Both the position numbers and the translations under genes were made by a program. From the NCBI RefSeq assembly GCF_965342175.1, contig NZ_CBDRBL010000013.1:44014-108013 (forward strand): a DNA stretch of 64,000 nucleotides. The letters are read 5' to 3'. The DNA comes from Actinacidiphila sp965342175. GTDB lineage: Bacteria > Actinomycetota > Actinomycetes > Streptomycetales > Streptomycetaceae. The notes beneath the pieces were generated by a model. That model worked only from the letters and a program-made list of their open reading frames with translations, ran no database searches and was not told where the DNA came from. Position 1 is the stretch's first letter. Every line of letters starts with the position of its first letter. Positions 26,721-33,396 of this stretch are shown piece after piece.

Positions 26721-26772
26721 GGGGCAGCCGGGGGCGGGGGCAGGGAGCGGCTCTACCGCCAGGAGGGGTCCC

Positions 26773-26973
26773 TCACCACCAGGAGGAGTCCAGTCTGCCC
26801 TCGATGCTGCGGATGTGGGTGCGGGCGCAGTCGTCGCAGAAGTACACGCGGCTGCCGTTCTCGACGGAGCAGGTCCAGGTGAGGGGAAGTCCGTTGGCAA
26901 CGGCCCCGCAGCGGGCGCACGCGGTCGTCTCGGGAGCAGTCCCGACCCGTTCGGATTGCGTCTTCTGGTCCAC
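26773..26973 (-). CDS. Small four-cysteine-pair zinc-ribbon-like protein
   Basis: A 66-residue protein with CARCG near residue 19 and FCDDCARTHI near 45, two CxxC pairs suggesting one bound zinc, plus a lone cysteine in TWTCSVENG. The tail ends in DSSWW. It looks like a small conserved streptomycete zinc ribbon of unknown role. The GTG at 26973 has no clear ribosome site. It sits between the ABC1 kinase stop and a strong hairpin that ends the wblC operon. Confidence 0.7.
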   Translation of the reverse strand: MDQKTQSERVGTAPETTACARCGAVANGLPLTWTCSVENGSRVYFCDDCARTHIRSIEGRLDSSWW

Positions 26974-26985
26974 TTCGCGACGATA

Positions 26986-27019
26986 CCGCGGGGCCGGTCG
27001 AAATCGACCGGCCCCGCGG
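26986..27019. terminator. Strong hairpin at the end of the wblC operon
   Basis: A perfect 15-bp stem (26986-27000 with 27005-27019) with loop AAAT, 29 bp past the last stop of the wblC operon. No T-run follows on either strand. Confidence 0.75.
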
Positions 27020-27047
27020 CCTGTGTGTCGTCGCCGATCTTCCGGCG

Positions 27048-27359
27048 CTACTGCATCACGGCCGTCGCCAGCGCCCGGCGGGCGCGCAGCGAGGCACGTT
27101 CGGCGCGGCGCTGGAGGCGCCGGGCCCTGACCATGCGGAGGGCTGTTCGTTCGTGCTCCGCCTCGTAGAGGCGTTCTTGCATATGGGCACGGGCCAGGGC
27201 TTCTGGCATGAGTTGCATTTCGAGGTTCCTGTTCTGGCGGTCAGCGGGGGCGTCGGAGGGCCGGGCGGGGCGTTCGGTGGCGGACGGGGTCATCGGGGCC
27301 TGCTTCTTGGGGTCGTGCGTGAGGGGATGGTCGATCGTTCCGACAGTTGGGCGCTTCAT
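27048..27359 (-). CDS. Small basic helical protein coupled to wblC
   Basis: A 103-residue protein with no recognised domain. The N-terminal half is Pro/Asp-rich and the C-terminal half is a highly charged Arg/Ala/Glu helix (for example RMVRARRLQRRAERASLRAR) that could form a coiled coil or bind nucleic acid. Its ATG overlaps the wblC stop as ATGA, so it is translated only with wblC and shares its antibiotic-responsive control. A role in the WblC resistance response is inferred from position only. Composition is unlike any neighbouring enzyme. Confidence 0.7.
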   Translation of the reverse strand: MKRPTVGTIDHPLTHDPKKQAPMTPSATERPARPSDAPADRQNRNLEMQLMPEALARAHMQERLYEAEHERTALRMVRARRLQRRAERASLRARRALATAVMQ

Positions 27360-27775
27360 GCCACAACCGCGTTCTTGCGCGGACGGCCACGGGGACGCTT
27401 GCGCGGGACGACGACGCCCTGCACGAAGAGCTCGCCACCCCAGACACCCCAGGGCTCACGGCGGTCCTTGGCACCGGCGAGGCAGGCCTCGCGGACCGGG
27501 CAGGTCTGGCACAGCGACTTGGCGTACTCCACGTCGGCCGGGGACTCGGCGAAGAAGACCTCCGGGTCGTAGGTACGGCAGGGGACGGGGACGCCGAGGC
27601 GGTCGATCTCGTCGTCGAGTTCGGTGAGGGGCAGCAAGGGGGCCTCCGGGGCAGGGTCGGGCGGAGCGGCGCGGAGCGCCTCGTCACCAGAGCGGTGGTG
27701 GATGACAGGCGGGCGTGCTGGGGCGGGTACGGACGGTGCGTGCGAGGTGAGATGCACGATCGCTTCGTTCCTCAT
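27356..27775 (-). CDS. wblC: WblC/WhiB7-type transcriptional regulator of intrinsic antibiotic resistance
   Basis: A 139-residue WhiB-family iron-sulfur protein. Four cluster cysteines are Cys66, Cys89, Cys92 and Cys98 (CQTC and REAC). The GVWGGE turn at 110-115 contacts the primary sigma factor, and a C-terminal AT-hook RGRPRK at 129-134 is the hallmark of the WhiB7/WblC subclass, which binds AT-rich DNA just upstream of -35 elements. WblC activates ribosome-protection, rRNA-methylation and efflux genes. The ATG at 27775 directly follows a terminator-bearing leader. An ATGA-coupled small gene follows. Confidence 0.95.
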   Translation of the reverse strand: MRNEAIVHLTSHAPSVPAPARPPVIHHRSGDEALRAAPPDPAPEAPLLPLTELDDEIDRLGVPVPCRTYDPEVFFAESPADVEYAKSLCQTCPVREACLAGAKDRREPWGVWGGELFVQGVVVPRKRPRGRPRKNAVVA

Positions 27776-27801
27776 CTGCTTGTCGGGGGTGGGAAAACAG
27801 A

Positions 27802-27837
27802 AGGGCCGCGGATCCCGGTCTGGGATTCCGCGGCCCT
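27802..27837 (-). terminator. Intrinsic terminator/attenuator in the wblC leader
   Basis: A stem of 15 bp with one bulged base (27802-27816 with 27822-27837), followed in the direction of wblC transcription by TTCTGTTTT. It ends only 27 bp before the wblC start codon, so readthrough is needed for expression. Confidence 0.85.
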
Positions 27838-27848
27838 GAAGGCGCCGG

Positions 27849-27865
27849 CCTGATCGTCGATCAGG
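27849..27865 (-). promoter_or_regulatory. First leader hairpin, overlapping the uORF stop codon
   Basis: A perfect 7-bp stem (27849-27855 with 27859-27865) with a 3-base loop. The TGA of the upstream ORF (27863-27861) lies in the stem, so a ribosome finishing or stalling on the uORF would melt it. Confidence 0.6.
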
Positions 27866-28139
27866 CTGGATCACTCCAGGGTTCGAGCCCGCGGAAGGCC
27901 CACTTCAGGTGCTGCTGCTTCTGGTTTCCGGCACCATTGGTCGCCGCAATGGCATAGGCCTGGGCTTCTGCCACCACTGCCGCCGCCGGTGCCTGCGTCG
28001 GTCGCTCGCCACCGCGCTCCCGGATGGAGAGGACGGTGGTGGGCAGACCGCCGGACAGACCGGTGCCACGGAACGAGGCACCAAGGAAGCAGGCGGCGAC
28101 GACCGGGCGATCGGTCATTTTCGTCATGAAGCTGATCAT
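27861..28139 (-). CDS. Upstream ORF (92 codons) in the wblC leader
   Basis: A translated leader ORF rather than an ordinary gene. Its ATG at 28139 has a perfect AGGAGG 8 bases upstream, the best ribosome site in this part of the window. The peptide begins MISFMTKMTDRPVVAACF and ends LEPWSDPA, with no recognised domain. Its stop lies in the first leader hairpin and 24 bp before the wblC attenuator. WhiB7/wblC genes are known to be controlled by uORF-dependent transcription attenuation: ribosome-targeting drugs slow uORF translation and release the terminator. The leader ORF here fits that model. Confidence 0.75.
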   Translation of the reverse strand: MISFMTKMTDRPVVAACFLGASFRGTGLSGGLPTTVLSIRERGGERPTQAPAAAVVAEAQAYAIAATNGAGNQKQQHLKWAFRGLEPWSDPA

Positions 28140-28260
28140 TGGTCTCGCCTCCTCTCGGCGTCTCGTAGGGCGGGTCTGGCAGGTGGTGCCGGGTCAGTAC
28201 ATCACGGATGACACCGCTCCGGGAAGGTCCTTCACGAAGCCGCGTCGTTCGCGCTCACGC

Positions 28261-28300
28261 AGGCTATGGGGATTTCCATGGGGCGCGCAAACTATTTTCC
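28261..28300 (-). promoter_or_regulatory. Candidate wblC promoter with AT-rich WblC box
   Basis: Reading toward wblC: GGAAAATAGT (28300-28291), then TTGCGC as -35 (28290-28285), an 18-bp spacer and TAGCCT as -10 (28266-28261). An AT-rich block abutting the -35 is the known WhiB7/WblC target arrangement and would give autoactivation. The box overlaps the uvrD2 stop codon. Confidence 0.5.
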
Positions 28301-30526
28301 GACCTCTTCCGCAACAGCTTCACCACCGGCCTCGTCCCCGGGTTCGCCGCCGTCCTCACCGCCGGGCTCGCGCCCCGCGCACAGGGCGAGGACGTCGGCA
28401 CCGAACTTGTCCATTTTGCGGGCTCCGACTCCGGAGATGACGGACAATTCCCCCTCGGTGGTGGGCCGCACCTCGGCGATCGCCAGCAGCGTCTTGTCGG
28501 TGAAGACGCAGTAAGCCGGCTGGCCCAGTGCCTTCGCCTGCTCCACCCGCCATTCACGCAGCCGCTCGTACAGCGCCTCGTCCAGGTCGGAGGGGCAGTC
28601 CTCGCAGCGCATCAGCTTGATCTCGCCCGCGTCGGACAGGGTGCGGCCGCACACGCGGCACTGCACCGGGCCGCGCCGCTTCCTGCCGCCCGAGCCGCGC
28701 TCCACGCCGCCCGTGGCGGCCGAACGCCCCCCCGCGGCGCCCCGGGCCGCCGAGCCCGGCCGCAGCCCGTTCAGGAAGCGCGAGGGCCGCCTGCCGCCGC
28801 GGCCACCGGGCGACCGTGACAGCGCCCACGACAGGGCGATGTGGAACCGGGCGCGGGTCACGCCGACGTAGAGCAGCCGGCGCTCCTCCTCGACCTGCTC
28901 GTCGGTCTTGGCGTAGGTGATCGGCATCGTGCCCTCGGTCAGTCCGACCAGGAACACCGCGTCCCACTCCAGGCCCTTGGCGGCGTGCAGTGAGGCGAGG
29001 GTGACGCCCTCGACCGTCGGGGCGTGCTGCGCGCCCGCCCGCTCGTCGAGCTCGGCGACGAAGTCCGCGAGCGTGGCCTGCGGCCGGGCGCGGGCGAAGT
29101 CCTCGGCCAGCCGCACCAGGGCGGCCAGCGACTCCCAGCGGTCGCGGACGGCGCCCGATCCGGCCGGGGCCTCGGGGGACCAGCCGCGGGTGCCGAGCAC
29201 CGCCCGGACATGGGCGGGCAGGTCCGCGTCGTCCAGGCCCGGGTCCGAGCCGCCGCCGGCCCGGGCGGCGCCACGCAGCAGCATCCCGGCCTCGCGGACC
29301 TCGGGGCGCTCGAAGAAGCGCTCGGCGCCGCGCAGCTGGTACGGCACGCCGGCGTCGGCAAGGGCCTGCTCGTAGACCTCGGACTGGGCGTTCACCCGGT
29401 ACAGCACGGCGATCTCGCTGGGCCGCACGCCCTCGTCGATCAGCTCGCGGATCCGCCGGGCGGTGCCCTCGGCCTCGGCGGGCTCGTCCGCGTACTCGGT
29501 GTAGACCGGCTCGGGTCCGGCCTCGCGCTGCGATACCAGCTCGAGTCGGTGCTGGGCTGCCTGGCCGCGCGCCTGGGACAGCAGGCCGTTGGCCAGGTGT
29601 ACCACCTGGGGGGTGGAGCGGTAGTCGCGGACCAGCTTCACCACTGTGGCCTGCGAGTGCCGGCTGCGGAACCCGAGCAGGAACTCCGGGGTGGCGCCGG
29701 TGAAGGAGTAGATGGTCTGCGAGGCGTCGCCGACGACGCAGACGCTGTCCCGGCCGCCGAGCCAGAGGTCCAGCAGGCGCTGCTGCAGCGGGCTGACGTC
29801 CTGGTACTCGTCGACGACGAAGTGCTGGTACTGGGAGCGGACGGCGTCGGCGACGTCAGGCCGGTCTTCCAGGACGCCGACGGTCAGCAGCAGCACGTCC
29901 TCGAAGTCGATGGCGCCGCGGTCGCGCTTGAGCTGCTCGTACGTCGTGTAGACCCGGGCGATCTCGGCGGGGTCGCGCGGCACGTCCCGGGCGGCCTTGG
30001 CGGCGGCGGCCGGATAGTCCTCGGGCGCCGTCTGGGTGACCTTGGCCCACTCGATCTCGGCGGTGACGTCGCGCAGCTCACCCCGGTCCAGCCGGATGCG
30101 GGAGCGGGCCCCGGCCTCCGCGACGAGCTGGATCTTGCGCTCGAGCAGCCGCGGCATGTCGCCGCCGACGGCACGCGGCCAGAAGTACTGCAGCTGGCGC
30201 AGCGCCGCGGAGTGGAAGGTGCGCGCCTGCACGCCGCCCGCGCCGAGCTGCCGCAGCCGCCCGCGCATCTCCCCGGCCGCTCGGGCGGTGAAGGTGACCG
30301 CGAGCACACTGGCCGGCTGGAGTATCCCGGCGCGCACCCCGTACGCGATCCGGTGGGTGATCGCGCGCGTCTTGCCCGTGCCGGCTCCCGCCAGCACGCA
30401 CACCGGGCCGTGCAGCGCGGTGGCGACCGCGCGCTGTTCCGGGTCGAGCCCGTCGAGCACGGCGTCCGCCGACTCCGGGACGGCCGGGAACTCCGGGAAG
30501 AGCGGGGTGGGGGTCGGTGCAGTCAC
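28292..30526 (-). CDS. uvrD2: ATP-dependent DNA helicase UvrD2
   Basis: A 744-residue superfamily 1A helicase. Walker A AGAGTGKTRAITHR lies near residue 44, and DEYQDVSPLQQRLLDLW and GDASQTIYSFTGA mark motifs II and III. The C-terminal third carries a tetracysteine module (CRVCGRTL and CEDC near 625-645), then an HRDC domain to the end, as in mycobacterial UvrD2, which unwinds DNA during repair. The GTG at 30526 is chosen because it starts just before the conserved domain; a GTG at 30574 overlaps a DnaA box. whiB7/wblC follows it in mycobacteria too. Confidence 0.93.
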   Translation of the reverse strand: MTAPTPTPLFPEFPAVPESADAVLDGLDPEQRAVATALHGPVCVLAGAGTGKTRAITHRIAYGVRAGILQPASVLAVTFTARAAGEMRGRLRQLGAGGVQARTFHSAALRQLQYFWPRAVGGDMPRLLERKIQLVAEAGARSRIRLDRGELRDVTAEIEWAKVTQTAPEDYPAAAAKAARDVPRDPAEIARVYTTYEQLKRDRGAIDFEDVLLLTVGVLEDRPDVADAVRSQYQHFVVDEYQDVSPLQQRLLDLWLGGRDSVCVVGDASQTIYSFTGATPEFLLGFRSRHSQATVVKLVRDYRSTPQVVHLANGLLSQARGQAAQHRLELVSQREAGPEPVYTEYADEPAEAEGTARRIRELIDEGVRPSEIAVLYRVNAQSEVYEQALADAGVPYQLRGAERFFERPEVREAGMLLRGAARAGGGSDPGLDDADLPAHVRAVLGTRGWSPEAPAGSGAVRDRWESLAALVRLAEDFARARPQATLADFVAELDERAGAQHAPTVEGVTLASLHAAKGLEWDAVFLVGLTEGTMPITYAKTDEQVEEERRLLYVGVTRARFHIALSWALSRSPGGRGGRRPSRFLNGLRPGSAARGAAGGRSAATGGVERGSGGRKRRGPVQCRVCGRTLSDAGEIKLMRCEDCPSDLDEALYERLREWRVEQAKALGQPAYCVFTDKTLLAIAEVRPTTEGELSVISGVGARKMDKFGADVLALCAGREPGGEDGGEPGDEAGGEAVAEEVGK

Positions 30527-30566
30527 CCTGCCATGCTGCCATCTCCCCGAGGACGGCCCCGCGAAG

Positions 30567-30575
30567 TTGTCCACA
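30567..30575 (+). promoter_or_regulatory. Perfect Streptomyces DnaA box
   Basis: TTGTCCACA, the exact streptomycete DnaA-box consensus, between divergent uvrD2 and mrx1. It is a single copy, so it is a regulatory-site candidate and not an origin. Confidence 0.5.
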
Positions 30576-30580
30576 GCTGA

Positions 30581-30597
30581 GGTGTGATGGTCACACC
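30581..30597. promoter_or_regulatory. Operator-like dyad between uvrD2 and mrx1
   Basis: GGTGTGA (30581-30587) and TCACACC (30591-30597) form a perfect 7-bp inverted repeat with a 3-base centre, 15 bp before the sigma-R-type promoter of mrx1. The binding protein is unknown. Confidence 0.5.
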
Positions 30598-30611
30598 GCG
30601 AACGATTGCAA

Positions 30612-30638
30612 GGAATGCCACGGCGAGGGGTTAGCGTT
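30612..30638 (+). promoter_or_regulatory. Sigma-R-type promoter of mrx1
   Basis: GGAAT (30612-30616), 18 bases, then CGTT (30635-30638), the consensus of the thiol-stress sigma factor SigR. The mrx1 start codon is 42 bases downstream. Confidence 0.7.
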
Positions 30639-30680
30639 CACGGGATCGACGTCATCCCCAGCCTTGAAGGAGCGAACACG

Positions 30681-30938
30681 ATGTCCGGCACTGTGACGAT
30701 GTACAGCACCACGTGGTGCGGATACTGCCGCCGCCTGAAGGGGCAGATGGACCGTGAGGGCATCGCCTACACGGAGGTCAACATCGAGCACGACCCGGAC
30801 TCGGCGAAGTTCGTCGAGAGCGTCAACGGCGGCAACCAGCTCGTCCCGACGCTCCTGGTGTCGCCCAAGAGCGGCGCCGAGGCAGTCGCACTCAGCAACC
30901 CCAGTCTGGCCCAGGTCAAGCAGGCCCTCGCGGGCTGA
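30681..30938 (+). CDS. mrx1: Mycoredoxin (glutaredoxin-fold, mycothiol-dependent)
   Basis: An 85-residue glutaredoxin-fold protein with active site WCGYC (Cys13 and Cys16) and the cis-proline loop LVPTLLV. CGYC is typical of mycoredoxins, which reduce mycothiolated proteins using mycothiol. The ATG has GAAGGA 9 bases upstream. A sigma-R-type promoter stands in front, as expected for a thiol-redox gene in Streptomyces. In mycobacteria the orthologue occupies the same position between uvrD2 and nudC. Confidence 0.93.
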   Translation: MSGTVTMYSTTWCGYCRRLKGQMDREGIAYTEVNIEHDPDSAKFVESVNGGNQLVPTLLVSPKSGAEAVALSNPSLAQVKQALAG

Positions 30939-30943
30939 GACCG

Positions 30944-30981
30944 GTCCGCCCCGGCTGTGCGCACGCGCGGCCGGGGCGGAC
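30944..30981. terminator. Bidirectional terminator between mrx1 and nudC
   Basis: A perfect 12-bp stem (30944-30955 with 30970-30981) between convergent stops, starting 5 bp after the mrx1 stop. Confidence 0.75.
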
Positions 30982-31000
30982 GACGCGGCGGGCGGCGCGC

Positions 31001-31966
31001 TCAGCGACGGGCCGGCAGCGGCATCCCGTACCAGCGCTCGATCAGCCGCGCCGCGATGGAGATCCCGTACGGCGGCAGCACCTCGCCGGTCTCCATCGCC
31101 TTGCGGTACTCCTCGCGGGAGAACCAGCGCGCCTCGTGCAGTTCCTCGCCGTCCACGGTGATCTCCGCCGACGTGGCCCGCGCCATGAAGCCCAGCATCA
31201 GGCTCGAGGGGAACGGCCAGGGCTGGCTGGAGACATAGGACACCTCGCCGACCGCCACCCCCGCCTCCTCGGCGACCTCGCGCACCACGGCCTGCTCGAG
31301 GGACTCCCCCGGCTCCACGAAGCCCGCGAGCGTCGAGAAGCGCCCCTCGGGCCAGTGCACCTGGCGGCCCAGCAGCGCCCGGTCCTCCTCGTCGGTGACC
31401 AGCATGATCACCGCGGGGTCGGTGCGCGGGTAGTGCTCCGCCCCGCAGGCCGGGCAGCGGCGGATGTGGCCCGCGGCCGCCACCACGGTGCGTTCCCCGC
31501 AGCGCGAGCAGAAGCGGTGCATGCGCTGCCAGTTCTCCAGCGCGACCGCGTGCACCATGAGGCCCGCGTGGCGGTCCGACAGCAGGACGCCGGCCTCCCG
31601 GAGCCCGGCCGGGCGGGCCGCGTCGTCCAGGCGTCCGGGCAGCGAGTCCTTCTGCAGCGCGAAATAGCGCACCCCCGCCTCGTCGATGCCGAGGAAATAG
31701 CGGTGCACCTCGCTCTCCGGCGCCTCGAAGCTCGGCATCATGACGAGCTCGGCATGGCCGTCCGGGGTGTCCTCGATCAGGACCTGGCCCCCGGAGACCA
31801 CGAACACCCGCGTCGTCGGGTGGCTCCAGGCGGCCGCCAGCCACGCCTCGTCGAGCCGGTGCTCGGCGGCGCGGTCCACGCCCGACGAGCGGGCGAGGGG
31901 CGGGGGGAAGGCGGTCGCGTCGAAAGTGGTACCGATTCCGGACGTGTCGGACAAGATTGCTGTCAA
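31001..31966 (-). CDS. nudC: NAD+ diphosphatase NudC
   Basis: A 321-residue Nudix enzyme that splits NAD(H) to NMN(H) and AMP and can decap NAD-RNA. A four-cysteine zinc module (CSRCGE near residue 155 and CPACGAEHYPR) precedes the Nudix box GFVEPGESLEQAVV...REVAEEAG. The NudC signature SQPWPFPSS follows, which distinguishes it from other Nudix families. The start appears to be TTG at 31966 with GGGGAG immediately upstream; a TTG at 31954 is possible. It lies 31 bp after the dipeptidase gene and is probably cotranscribed with it. Confidence 0.93.
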   Translation of the reverse strand: MTAILSDTSGIGTTFDATAFPPPLARSSGVDRAAEHRLDEAWLAAAWSHPTTRVFVVSGGQVLIEDTPDGHAELVMMPSFEAPESEVHRYFLGIDEAGVRYFALQKDSLPGRLDDAARPAGLREAGVLLSDRHAGLMVHAVALENWQRMHRFCSRCGERTVVAAAGHIRRCPACGAEHYPRTDPAVIMLVTDEEDRALLGRQVHWPEGRFSTLAGFVEPGESLEQAVVREVAEEAGVAVGEVSYVSSQPWPFPSSLMLGFMARATSAEITVDGEELHEARWFSREEYRKAMETGEVLPPYGISIAARLIERWYGMPLPARR

Positions 31967-31997
31967 CTCCCCGTAGCGCGCGGATGGAGGCGGATGC

Positions 31998-33386
31998 TTA
32001 CAGAGCCGTGAACTCGCTCCAGAGGTACGCGGACGTCTCCACGCCCTTGAGCAGAAGGTCGATCTCCACCTTCTCGTTCACCGAGTGCCAACCGTCGGAC
32101 GGCACGGAAATTCCCAGGAACAGGACGGGAACATCGAGCACGTCCTGCAGGTCGGCCGCCGGGCCCGAGCCGCCCTCGCGGGTGTAGAGGACCTCCTTGC
32201 CGAAGGCCCGGCCCATCGCCCGCGTCACCGCACGCAGCGCGGGGTGGTCCAACGGCGTCAGACAGGGGCGGGTGGCTCCCCAGAAGGTGATCTCGTGCCG
32301 GACACCGGCCGGGACGCGGTCGGCGACCCAGTCGGCGACCAGCCGCCGTACCCGTTCGGTGTCCTGCCCGGCCACCAGCCGGAAGGACAGCTTCACCTGG
32401 GCCGAGGACGGCACGATCGTCTTGCCGCCCGGGCCCTGGTAGCCGCCGCCGATGCCGTTCACCTCGGCGGTCGGACGGGCCCAGACCCGCTCCAGGGTCG
32501 AGTAGCCGGCCTCGCCGCTCGTCGCGTACGACATGGCCGTGCGCAGCCAGCGCTCCTCGTCGAAGGGGAGGCGCGCGAACAGCGCGCGCTCGCGGTCGGT
32601 GAGCTCGACCACGCCGTCGTAGAAACCGGGGATCGCCACGCGGCCGTCCGCGTCGTGCAGCGCCGCGGCGAGCCGGGCCGCCTCGGTCGCCGGGTTGGGG
32701 ACGGAGCCGCCGAAGGAGCCGGAGTGGATGTCCTGGTCGGGGCCGTACAGGTCGATCTGGCAGTCGACCAGGCCCCGCATGCCGGTGCACACGGTGGGGG
32801 TGTCCTCGTCCCACATGCCGGTGTCCGAGACGATCACGGTGTCGCAGGCCAGCCGCCCGGCGCGGGCGCGCACGAGGTCGGCGAAGTGCGGGGAGCCGGA
32901 CTCCTCCTCGCCCTCGATCAGCAGCTTCAGGTGCACCGCCGGCGCGGTGCGGCCGGTGGCGGCCAGGTGGGCGCGGACGCCGAGTGTGTGGAAGAACACC
33001 TGCCCCTTGTCGTCGGCGGCGCCCCGCCCGTACATCCGGCCGTCATGGATCCGGGGCTCGAAGGGCTCGCCGTCCCAGCCGTCCTCGAGCGCGGCGGGCT
33101 GCACGTCGTGGTGGCCGTAGACCAGTACCGTCGGCGCGTCCGCGGTGTCGGAGGGCCACTCGGCGAAGACCGCGGGAGCGCCGGGGGTCTCCCACACCTC
33201 GGCCACCGGGAAACCGGTCTCCTTGAGCTTCGCCGCCAGCCACTCGGCGCTGCGCCGTACGTCGGCGGCGCGTTCCGGATCGGCCGAGACCGAGGGGATG
33301 CGCAGCCACTCGGCGAGGTCGCCGAGGAAGGTCTCACGATGGGCCGCGACGTACGTGCGGACGGCGCTGTCCGGGGTGGTGCTCAT
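31998..33386 (-). CDS. M20-family dipeptidase/metallopeptidase
   Basis: A 462-residue zinc exopeptidase. Metal-binding motifs are YGHHDVQPA near residue 90, GAADDKGQVF near 122 and LIEGEEESGSP near 155, where the glutamate pair supplies the general base and a ligand; a distal histidine lies in GWHSVNEKVE near the C-terminus. The lid domain carries DIHSGSFGGSVPNP. The family cleaves dipeptides and related substrates in the cytosol. The ATG at 33386 lies 10 bp after the adnB stop, suggesting an adnB-dipeptidase-nudC operon. Confidence 0.93.
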   Translation of the reverse strand: MSTTPDSAVRTYVAAHRETFLGDLAEWLRIPSVSADPERAADVRRSAEWLAAKLKETGFPVAEVWETPGAPAVFAEWPSDTADAPTVLVYGHHDVQPAALEDGWDGEPFEPRIHDGRMYGRGAADDKGQVFFHTLGVRAHLAATGRTAPAVHLKLLIEGEEESGSPHFADLVRARAGRLACDTVIVSDTGMWDEDTPTVCTGMRGLVDCQIDLYGPDQDIHSGSFGGSVPNPATEAARLAAALHDADGRVAIPGFYDGVVELTDRERALFARLPFDEERWLRTAMSYATSGEAGYSTLERVWARPTAEVNGIGGGYQGPGGKTIVPSSAQVKLSFRLVAGQDTERVRRLVADWVADRVPAGVRHEITFWGATRPCLTPLDHPALRAVTRAMGRAFGKEVLYTREGGSGPAADLQDVLDVPVLFLGISVPSDGWHSVNEKVEIDLLLKGVETSAYLWSEFTAL

Positions 33387-33396
33387 GGCCTCGAGC

